Part shown: piece after piece, positions 1 through 6,205 of the stretch | Numbering within the stretch: the first letter of the stretch is position 1 | Layout of the letters: the number at the start of each line of letters is the position of its first letter | From: Burkholderiales bacterium | Lineage (GTDB): Bacteria > Pseudomonadota > Gammaproteobacteria > Burkholderiales > Casimicrobiaceae | DNA length: 16,981 nt | Assembly (NCBI GenBank): GCA_025935435.1 | Contig: JAICVH010000007.1 | Span: forward strand, 1-16,981 | Direction: 5' to 3' | Program-made: the position numbers and the translations under genes | The notes under the pieces: generated by a model | Databases searched by the model: none | Told to the model about the DNA's origin: nothing | Seen by the model: only the letters and a program-made list of their open reading frames with translations

Positions 1-1077
1 CGCTGGCTGCACGTATTGCCAAACGGTGACGTGCTGGTCGCGGAGACCGATGCCCCGCCCAAGCCCGAGGACGGCAAGGGCATTCGCGGCTTCGTGATGA
101 AGTGGTTCATGAAGAAGGCGGGATCCGGCACCCCGAGTGCGAATCGCATCACGTTGCTGCGCGATGCCAACCGCGACGGCCGCGTCGATGCACGCACGAT
201 CTACCTTCGCAACATCAATTCGCCCTTCGGCATCGCGCTTGCCGGTGACGCGCTGTACGTTGCCGCAACGGACGCACTGCTGCGCTTTCCGTATCGTCCG
301 GACGCGACCGAAATCACGGCGCCGGGTACGACCGTAGTCGCATTGCCGGCGGGCCCGTTGAATCATCACTGGACGAAGAACGTGATCGCGAGCCGCGACA
401 ATTCCAAGCTTTACGTCACCGTCGGCTCGAACAGCAACGTCGCTGAAAACGGCATGGACCAGGAAGCGGGACGCGCGGCGATCTGGGAAATCGATCCCCG
501 CGCCGGCACGCACCGCATCTTCGCCAGCGGATTGCGCAATCCGAACGGCATGGCGTGGGAGCCGCACACCGGCGCGTTGTGGACAGTGGTGAACGAGCGT
601 GACGAACTCGGCAGCGACCTCGTGCCCGATTACATGACATCGGTTCGCGACGGTGGCTTCTACGGCTGGCCGTACAGTTACTATGGCAAGCACATCGATG
701 CACGCGTCGAACCGCAGGATCCATCACTGGTCGCGAAAGCGATCGTGCCCGATTACGCGCTCGGCCCGCACACGGCATCGCTCGGACTGGCGAATGCTCA
801 GGGAAATACATTGGGTGATGCTTACCGCGAGGGCATGTTCGTCGGCCGGCACGGTTCCTGGAATCGCAAGCCGCGCAGCGGCTACGATGTCGTGTTCGTG
901 CCCTTTGCGAACGGCAAGCCGTCCGGCAAGCCGATCACCGTGCTCTCCGGTTTTCTGAACGACCAGGGTGAGGCGCGTGGGCGGCCGGTCGGCGTCGCGA
1001 TCGACGCGACCGGTGCGCTGCTCGTCGCGGATGACGTGGGGAACGCGGTGTGGCGCGTGACGCGTTCGGGTGGTTGA
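1..1077 (+). CDS. PQQ-dependent sugar dehydrogenase (sorbosone dehydrogenase-like), 5' end missing
   Basis: The frame is open from the first base, so the true start lies upstream; 358 residues are visible, ending in TGA. The family is a six-bladed beta-propeller that uses pyrroloquinoline quinone to oxidise sugars in the periplasm. Visible family hallmarks, in order, are LPNGDVLVAET near the left edge, the HHWTKN segment that carries the likely catalytic His, GLRNPNGMAWEP, GGFYGWPYSYYG, HTASLGLA, GSWNRKPRSGYDV and the final blade GRPVGVAIDATGALLVADD. The signal peptide expected for the family would be outside the window. The next gene starts 10 bases after the stop, so co-transcription is likely. 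The exact substrate cannot be told from the sequence; the family assignment is firm. Confidence 0.9.
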   Translation, partial: RWLHVLPNGDVLVAETDAPPKPEDGKGIRGFVMKWFMKKAGSGTPSANRITLLRDANRDGRVDARTIYLRNINSPFGIALAGDALYVAATDALLRFPYRPDATEITAPGTTVVALPAGPLNHHWTKNVIASRDNSKLYVTVGSNSNVAENGMDQEAGRAAIWEIDPRAGTHRIFASGLRNPNGMAWEPHTGALWTVVNERDELGSDLVPDYMTSVRDGGFYGWPYSYYGKHIDARVEPQDPSLVAKAIVPDYALGPHTASLGLANAQGNTLGDAYREGMFVGRHGSWNRKPRSGYDVVFVPFANGKPSGKPITVLSGFLNDQGEARGRPVGVAIDATGALLVADDVGNAVWRVTRSGG

Positions 1078-1087
1078 CGCACACATC

Positions 1088-1591
1088 GTGAAACGCGCCT
1101 GTTTCTTGGTCGTAGCGGCGGCGACTGCGTGCCTGGTGCTGGCGCGTCCCGCCTCGGCGCATTCCGATGCCGACGATGCCTTGCCCGCGCGTTTACCGCT
1201 ATGGCAGACGACGATCGTCGAATACCGATGGACGTTCCTGACGCCGGTGTGGATCGTCGAACCGAGAACGTATCGAGCGCGCGTTACCGCGCCATCATTT
1301 CGCACCGCAACGGTCGATGTTCCATCGGTCGAGTGGACGAGCGAACGGCGCAAGGTCGCGCGCGTGGCTGAATTCAGCTGCAAATATGGGGATTTGCTGC
1401 TGCCGAACGCCTGCACGACGACGTGGCGCGATGTCTGGATCGACGTGCCGGTTCCCGTCGTGCGGCGCGACAGCATCGACATCGACGTCATGCAATGGAC
1501 ACCGACCGAATGGCGCACGACGGTCGACGTGCCGCGTCTCGTGTGGCGCGAGGAAACGCTCGTCGTGAGCTTGCCGGCGGTACAAAAGTAG
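1088..1591 (+). CDS. Exported small protein of unknown function
   Basis: I do not recognise this 167-residue protein. The GTG at 1088 is preferred over the in-frame GTG at 1070 because it gives a clean signal peptide: MKR, a hydrophobic core of about 15 residues, then a likely cut after ASA (residue 24). The mature part is rich in Trp and Val. It carries three spaced VDVP/IDVP motifs near residues 76, 118 and 146, and two Cys (98 and 109) that could form a disulfide. This suggests a small beta-rich periplasmic protein. The last codons (CAA AAG TAG) run into a REP-like repeat that supplies the stop, so the C-terminus may have been altered by the repeat. It follows the sugar dehydrogenase by 10 bases and is probably in its operon. 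Confidence 0.65.
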   Translation: MKRACFLVVAAATACLVLARPASAHSDADDALPARLPLWQTTIVEYRWTFLTPVWIVEPRTYRARVTAPSFRTATVDVPSVEWTSERRKVARVAEFSCKYGDLLLPNACTTTWRDVWIDVPVPVVRRDSIDIDVMQWTPTEWRTTVDVPRLVWREETLVVSLPAVQK

Positions 1592-1606
1592 GGTCAGACT
1601 CGACTT
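1584..1606 (+). repeat. REP-like palindromic repeat, single copy
   Basis: This 23-base stretch, with core GTAGGGTCAGACTCGAC, is identical to bases 10597-10619 and recurs inverted at 10655-10678. It is an imperfect palindrome: AAAGT at one end pairs with ACTTT-like sequence at the other, and the inner GTC and GAC pair around a central A, with one A/C mismatch and one G/T wobble per stem. Similar GGGTCAG-type palindromes are known in proteobacteria as REP elements linked to RAYT transposases; assigning this copy to that class is from memory. It overlaps the stop codon of the upstream gene and lies 17 bases before the dodecin ribosome binding site. Confidence 0.75.
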
Positions 1607-1622
1607 CGGACCAACCTGCCAC

Positions 1623-1627
1623 GGAGG
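1623..1627 (+). promoter_or_regulatory. Ribosome binding site of the dodecin gene
   Basis: GGAGG lies 4 bases before the ATG at 1632. It is one of the few strong Shine-Dalgarno sites in the window and fixes the dodecin start. Confidence 0.75.
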
Positions 1628-1631
1628 CTGC

Positions 1632-1841
1632 ATGAACGCGCACACGTACAAGCTCGTCGAGCTCGTCGGATCGTCGCCGGACAGCACCGACGACGCGATC
1701 CGCAATGCGATTCAAAAGGCGTCGGCCACCGTGAAGCACATCGACTGGTTCCAGGTGATCGAAACGCGCGGCCATGTGAACGAAGGCCGCATCGCGCACT
1801 TTCAGGTCACGCTGAAGATCGGCTTTCGCATCGAGTCCTGA
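1632..1841 (+). CDS. Dodecin family flavin-binding protein
   Basis: This 69-residue protein has the usual length and pattern of dodecins, small proteins that form hollow dodecamers and bind flavins (riboflavin, FMN or FAD) in the cytoplasm, apparently for storage or to limit photoreactivity. Visible marks are YKLVELVGSSPDSTDDAI at the N-terminus, the helix AIRNAIQKASATVKHI, the strand WFQVIETRG with the flavin-stacking Trp at residue 39, and FQVTLKIGF with the conserved Gln near residue 58. The start is fixed by the GGAGG at 1623. The gene follows the exported hypothetical by 40 bases, with a REP-like repeat between, and faces the kinase gene tail to tail. Confidence 0.93.
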   Translation: MNAHTYKLVELVGSSPDSTDDAIRNAIQKASATVKHIDWFQVIETRGHVNEGRIAHFQVTLKIGFRIES

Positions 1842-1935
1842 GTCACACGGGCGCGCGCCGTCAGGTACTTCTGGTTCGCGCCGGCGTCTTCTTTCATCTG
1901 CGTGCCGCGCGTAGCCGGCAGCGCCGTCGCGTGCG

Positions 1936-4443
1936 CTATACGAGCTTGCGCAGCGTGTCGGGGTTCTTGATGATCGCCTTCTGGCGCGCCGCCGGTGCAC
2001 GATACAGTCCTGCTGGAGGATTGGTCTCGAGCTTCGCGCGAAACGACGCGTCGGCGCATGCCGGCTCGAACGTGACACCGACGCGCGTTCCTTCAACGCC
2101 TCCGACGGTAAGGCATGCCCGCCCGAGCTTGGCGTTGATCGGCGCGACGACGTCCGCGGCGATCGCGTCGCTCGCGGCGTCCGATCCCGCGACGACGAGA
2201 TCGTAGATCCGCGGATTGCCCGGTGCACCGGCGTGCGCGCTGATCACCGCGGGCAAGCCGAGCAATTCGCGCGCGAACAGGTCCTCCCACGTTGCGTCCG
2301 GCATCCCGGATATGCTGAGCGAAACCTTGCGACCCGTGACGTTCACGTGCTGAAGGAACAGGTCGCGACTCAACTGATCGGCAACCTTGCCGCCGATCAC
2401 GCGCAGTGCTTCCTCTTCGCTTGCCCAACTGCCGAGACCGCGCGGCAGCGTCGTGTTGAAGTAGATCTCCTCGCCGGTAGCGCGGTTCGTGCACTTGACG
2501 GTCCACGACGACAGTGCGTATTTGGTGATGACGAGTCCCGACGCTGCGAGTCGCGTCGACAAGCGCTTGATGCTCGCTTCGCCGGTGACGACGAAATCCG
2601 CGCCCCGGTTGTCGGCGGCCGTCGCTTCTTCCGACCATGTCCTGAAGCCAAACGACTGGATCCGTTCCTTCAGCATGTTCTCGGCGATCGGCGAGGGTAG
2701 GGCGGGGGCGTCCGGCTGGTCCGCGTCGCGAACGCCGATGCGCACGGCAACGCGCGGATCGCCGTTGGCGCGAATCAGGTTGACGCGCTCGTCGCGCGAC
2801 AGCTGGTTGAGCGACTGCTGCACGGCCTTGACGTTGACGACAGCCTGCGTCGTGACCGACATCAGGCCGTCCTTGCCGACCTGCGGCTGTCCTTCGCGAA
2901 CGACGGTGCCGATGTAGTCGCCGCTTCGCGCCATCACGCGCGATTGCAGGACGTCGTAGTTGGTCGCGAACGACTTGCGATCGAGCAGCAACACGAGCGC
3001 CTTCTCGACCAGCTGCTGCTTCGAATCCGCGCGTACGTCAGTCTGCAGCAGCGCCGGATCGTTCGCGTAACGCGGGTCGCTCGGATCGGCGAGCCCGACT
3101 GCGGAGATCAGGAGGTTGCCGGGCGGCGCCGCATCGGCCGCACTCGGTGCATCGCGCGATACGCCGGCGGCGAGCGACGCGGCGGGCGGCGACAGGGAGG
3201 CGGCCGACGGCGCATTCGAAGCTTGCATTGCAGCGGCGGGAGACGTTGCTTCGGCGCCCGTTCCACCGGCGGGCGACGTCGCGCTTACCGCTGACGCGTT
3301 CGCCGGCATGGCGGCGGGCGCCGCGCTGGTCGTGGTTCCTTGTGCGATGCCCGCAGATGGCGGCCGCGCGGCACTCGCGGTCGAATCACCGCGCGGCCAC
3401 AACCACCAGGTGGCGACCAGCGCCGCAAGTCCGATGATGGCAATCCCGCCGACGAGTCCGATTGCGAGAGACTGCGACGGCCGCGTCGGTGCCGCCGCAG
3501 GCACGGCGGTCGATTGCCGCGTGGCCGCAGTCACTGCCGGCGTGCGAGTGTCGCGTGACGGCTCCATCGCGACGGCATTCGGCAACGTGGCGTCCGGGTC
3601 GGCGTTCTCCACGGTCGCCTGCGCGCGTACGGCGGGCATTGCGGCCTGCAACGCCGCCGCGAACGCCTGCGCGGTCTGAAAGCGATCGTCGGCGCGCTTG
3701 GCGAGCGCCTTGCGCACGACGGCATCGACCGCCGGCGCCAATTGGACATTCAACGTCGAAGGCGGCAGAGGCTCTTCCTTCAGCACCTTCTGCATCGTCG
3801 TCGTCGACGAGCCCGCGAACGGCCGCTCCCCGGTCAGGAATTGGTAGAGGATGACGCCGGTCGAGAAGATGTCCGAGCGGCCATCGACGGGCAGCCCCAT
3901 GATCTGCTCGGGTGACATGTAGTTCGGCGTACCGACCACGGTGCCGACCTGCGTGAGGTTCGACGATTCGATGTGGGCGATGCCGAAATCGGCAACCTTC
4001 ACCGTGCCGTCGGCGAGCAGGAAGATGTTCGCTGGCTTGATGTCGCGATGGACGACGCCCTGCCGATGCGAATAATCGAGCGCCGCCAGGATCTGCGTCA
4101 TGATCCGCTCGATGTCGCTCGCGCGAAAGCGCTCGTCGTTCGCGAAGCAGTCCTTCAGTTCGCGGCCATCGACGTACTCCATCGCGATGAACCACGTACC
4201 GTCCTCTTCATCGCATTCGTAGATCGACACGATGTTCGGGTGACTCAATCGACCCGCGGCCTGCGCTTCGCGTCGGAAGCGCGCAACGACGTCGTCCGGA
4301 CGTTCGCCGACGAGCTGGTCGGGGCGGATCGTCTTCAAGGCCACGCGGCGTTTGATCAACGGGTCGTACGCCTCATACACGACGCCCATCGCACCGCGCC
4401 CGAGTTCGCGCCGGATTTCGTACTTGCCGAGCTGGCTGATCAT
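1936..4443 (-). CDS. Membrane Ser/Thr protein kinase (PknB type) with large periplasmic region
   Basis: This 835-residue protein has a cytoplasmic Hanks-type kinase domain at residues 8-270. It shows the Gly-rich loop GRGAMG (15-20), catalytic Lys37, the helix-C Glu near 59, HRDIKPAN with Asp134, DFG at 152-154, an activation loop with Thr164 and Thr168 before GTPNYMSPE (171-179), and DIFSTGVILY. A Thr/Ala/Pro-rich juxtamembrane stretch leads to one transmembrane helix (about 324-350) ending in WWLWP. Then comes an Ala/Ser/Pro-rich linker (351-440). The rest should be periplasmic and seems to hold three parts: 440-550, loosely like the N-terminal domain of FlgT; 560-698, resembling the exported protein encoded at 5404-6060; and 700-795, which I do not recognise. 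All catalytic residues are present, so it should be active. No strong ribosome binding site is visible before the ATG; 86 bases with a hairpin separate it from the CsgG-like gene. Confidence 0.92.
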   Translation of the reverse strand: MISQLGKYEIRRELGRGAMGVVYEAYDPLIKRRVALKTIRPDQLVGERPDDVVARFRREAQAAGRLSHPNIVSIYECDEEDGTWFIAMEYVDGRELKDCFANDERFRASDIERIMTQILAALDYSHRQGVVHRDIKPANIFLLADGTVKVADFGIAHIESSNLTQVGTVVGTPNYMSPEQIMGLPVDGRSDIFSTGVILYQFLTGERPFAGSSTTTMQKVLKEEPLPPSTLNVQLAPAVDAVVRKALAKRADDRFQTAQAFAAALQAAMPAVRAQATVENADPDATLPNAVAMEPSRDTRTPAVTAATRQSTAVPAAAPTRPSQSLAIGLVGGIAIIGLAALVATWWLWPRGDSTASAARPPSAGIAQGTTTSAAPAAMPANASAVSATSPAGGTGAEATSPAAAMQASNAPSAASLSPPAASLAAGVSRDAPSAADAAPPGNLLISAVGLADPSDPRYANDPALLQTDVRADSKQQLVEKALVLLLDRKSFATNYDVLQSRVMARSGDYIGTVVREGQPQVGKDGLMSVTTQAVVNVKAVQQSLNQLSRDERVNLIRANGDPRVAVRIGVRDADQPDAPALPSPIAENMLKERIQSFGFRTWSEEATAADNRGADFVVTGEASIKRLSTRLAASGLVITKYALSSWTVKCTNRATGEEIYFNTTLPRGLGSWASEEEALRVIGGKVADQLSRDLFLQHVNVTGRKVSLSISGMPDATWEDLFARELLGLPAVISAHAGAPGNPRIYDLVVAGSDAASDAIAADVVAPINAKLGRACLTVGGVEGTRVGVTFEPACADASFRAKLETNPPAGLYRAPAARQKAIIKNPDTLRKLV

Positions 4444-4478
4444 GGAGTTCGTCCGCGCAAAGGCAGCGCCATGAAAGT

Positions 4479-4503
4479 CAACGCCGGCGGCGTGCCGGCG
4501 TTG
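4479..4503 (-). other. Intergenic hairpin between the CsgG-like and kinase genes
   Basis: CAACGCCGGC and GCCGGCGTTG form a perfect 10-bp stem around a 5-base loop. It lies in the 86-base gap between the stop of the CsgG-like gene (4530) and the kinase start (4443). No proper U-run follows on the - strand, only ACTTTC, so it is not a classic terminator. It could act as an attenuator, an RNA-processing site or a 3'-end stabiliser that sets different levels of the two proteins. The structure is seen; the role is inference. Confidence 0.45.
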
Positions 4504-4529
4504 CGTAACGCATTAGCGCAGGCGCCGCG

Positions 4530-5363
4530 TTACTTGTATTTGCTGTCGATTTCCCAGACGGATTTCTGCACGAGCCGCTGCACCATCGTATCGAGCGATA
4601 CGCCGCCCTGCTGCGATTGCGACACGCCGAGAACCGATGAAGACTTGGCGCCGACTTCCATTTTCTCCTCGGTATAGCCTTGCGCGAGCTGCTCGGTCGT
4701 TTCGGCGTTGATGATCTTGTAGCGCATGCCGATGATCCACACACCGGTCGACTCGCCCGTCTGCACGGACCCGACCGCGGCCTGACCGACCGCGCCCGCC
4801 CGGGCGCCGCCCCACGACCCGCTGAATGCGCCGAGCGCGCCGGCGATGTTGCCGATGGCGCGGCCGTCGAATCCCTGCTGCGCGGAGGCGACCTGCTCGG
4901 TCTTCAGGATGTCGAACTTGACGACGTATTTCGTGCTCTTGAGCTTGCCCATGCCGAGGAACTTGCGCGCCGCCTGCGGATCGCCGAGGTTGTAGGCGAG
5001 CTCGAATTCCTTCAGCACCGGACCGAGATTCGAGCGCTCCAGCACCTGGAAGTTGGCGGCCGAGAGCTCCACTTCCGCGAAATCGGCGATGTTGTTCGAC
5101 GTGAACTTCTGCAGGAACGTCGCGTTGCTGCTCTTGATCTCGCCGGGAATCACGATCAACGCCGGGCCCTTCTTGCTCGCGTTCATGTACTCGACGGGTC
5201 GGTATACCGCCTGATCGGCCGATTCGTTCGCGCGCTGCGACGTTTCGCTGCCGGCCGTCGGCGACGGATTGCCGAACCGTGGCTGCGCGACGACAGCCGT
5301 CGTCATGCCGAGCGCGAGCGCTGCCGCGACGGCGGTCGCTGCACGCATTCCGGGTGTCTTCAT
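4530..5363 (-). CDS. Exported CsgG-like protein
   Basis: This 277-residue protein has a signal peptide with a likely cut after VVA (residue 26). The mature part contains the CsgG-type stretch ALIVIPGEIKSSNATF..., then FQVLERSNLGPVLKEF (about 105-120), a YVVKFDILKTEQ strand, a Gly/Ala-rich stretch (about 170-200), and a second half, GVWIIGMRYKIINAETTEQL, near 207-226. CsgG-related proteins include the curli secretion pore and periplasmic accessory proteins. Unlike CsgG it has no lipobox Cys, so it is probably soluble or inserts without a lipid anchor. A GGGAG ribosome binding site supports the start. It sits between the exported protein (40 bases upstream) and the Ser/Thr kinase (86 bases downstream), suggesting a joint envelope role. 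Curli genes are not present, so a curli function is not supported. Confidence 0.8.
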   Translation of the reverse strand: MKTPGMRAATAVAAALALGMTTAVVAQPRFGNPSPTAGSETSQRANESADQAVYRPVEYMNASKKGPALIVIPGEIKSSNATFLQKFTSNNIADFAEVELSAANFQVLERSNLGPVLKEFELAYNLGDPQAARKFLGMGKLKSTKYVVKFDILKTEQVASAQQGFDGRAIGNIAGALGAFSGSWGGARAGAVGQAAVGSVQTGESTGVWIIGMRYKIINAETTEQLAQGYTEEKMEVGAKSSSVLGVSQSQQGGVSLDTMVQRLVQKSVWEIDSKYK

Positions 5364-5372
5364 GTCAGTTGT

Positions 5373-5377
5373 CTCCC
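5373..5377 (-). promoter_or_regulatory. Ribosome binding site of the CsgG-like gene
   Basis: GGGAG on the - strand lies 9 bases before the ATG at 5363, inside the 40-base gap after the upstream gene. It supports the chosen start. Confidence 0.6.
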
Positions 5378-5403
5378 TTCAGTCGTTACCAACACACCGT
5401 CCA

Positions 5404-6060
5404 TCATTTCGATCGGCCGGCGTTGCGACAGTAATCCGCGTACAGCGACGCGACGACCTCATCCGCCTTCTCATTGACGAGCGTCAGCGCCATCTTCTGT
5501 ACGTCGGAGCCCGCGTACGAGCTCGAGCTCGCCTCGGTGTCGGAGATTACGCGACCGTTGCTCGCGGTCAGCGTGAAACCCATGTTCACTGCAACCTGAT
5601 TGACGTTCATCAACGGATTGCGCGTTGCCTGCGACGAGATCAATCCGCGCAGAATGAAGCTCGCACCCAGCCGCCGTGAAGCGGAGAGCGCAGCGTCGGG
5701 ATCGTTGCGAAAATACGCATCGATTTCCGCCTGCGCAATCTGCCGCTTGATCTCGGCGGCCGTATAAGTGCGCAACCCGAGCGCCTGCAGCCGCTTGTTG
5801 ATCGCCTGGTAGTGCGCGCCGTAGTTCTCCTGCCGGGCCTCGATGAATCCGTTCGATCGCTGCTCGCCGATCACCACCATGATCTTCTTGTTCTTGAGAT
5901 CGGCACGACACGGAACGGACAGATCACGCGCGATGCGATCCTCGCGCGCCTCGCGTTCCGCCTTCTCGCTGTCGTCGGGTTGCGAGAAGCTGAAGCGTTG
6001 CGCATGCGCGGGCGTGACCAGCGCCAATGCCAGCAACACCAGCGGCAACCAGGGTTTCAT
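5404..6060 (-). CDS. Exported protein related to the kinase periplasmic domain
   Basis: The product has 218 residues. The frame stays open further upstream, but the ATG at 6060 gives a typical signal peptide (MKPWLPLVLLALALVTPAHA, cut after residue 20), so it is the start. The mature protein has a charged, probably helical segment (29-48), then an alpha/beta domain: MVVIGEQRSNGF, a helix ending RLQALGLRTYT, a second helix to YFRND, LGASFILRGL, a strand pair GFTLTASNGRVISDTEA and a last helix MALTLVNEKADEVVASL. Cys51 and Cys211 could be bridged. The order and spacing of these blocks match kinase residues 560-698. There is no lipobox. It is the first gene of the - strand module and is divergent from the helicase gene. 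Function unknown; a periplasmic ligand or partner of the kinase is an inference. Confidence 0.8.
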   Translation of the reverse strand: MKPWLPLVLLALALVTPAHAQRFSFSQPDDSEKAEREAREDRIARDLSVPCRADLKNKKIMVVIGEQRSNGFIEARQENYGAHYQAINKRLQALGLRTYTAAEIKRQIAQAEIDAYFRNDPDAALSASRRLGASFILRGLISSQATRNPLMNVNQVAVNMGFTLTASNGRVISDTEASSSSYAGSDVQKMALTLVNEKADEVVASLYADYCRNAGRSK

Positions 6061-6121
6061 CGGTGATCCGGCGGAGCGGAAGTGAACGTGCGTCGCCCAA
6101 AAGCCAACGGCGGAGATTAGC

Positions 6122-6135
6122 GCATCGGCCGATGC
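6122..6135. promoter_or_regulatory. Perfect 14-bp palindrome in the divergent intergenic region
   Basis: GCATCGGCCGATGC is a perfect palindrome in the 145-base region between the kinase module (start 6060, - strand) and the helicase gene (start 6206, + strand). On the - strand it lies between a weak -35-like TGGATT (6142-6137) and a weak -10-like TAATCT (6119-6114) spaced by 17 bases, where a dimeric repressor could bind. The palindrome is seen; operator function is a guess. Confidence 0.35.
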
Positions 6136-6205
6136 AAATCCACCGCCGCGCGCGGGGTTTCCGCCAGTCGGCGCCTTCGACCGCACGGAATGAGAAAATG
6201 ACGGC

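Noticed and set aside
1842..1935. A bidirectional terminator between the convergent dodecin and kinase genes.
   Set aside because: Only short GC palindromes such as GGCGCGCGCC are present, without a U-run on either strand.
4530..5363. A curli secretion locus.
   Set aside because: Only a CsgG-like protein is present, without a lipobox; no CsgA, CsgB, CsgE or CsgF-like genes lie nearby.
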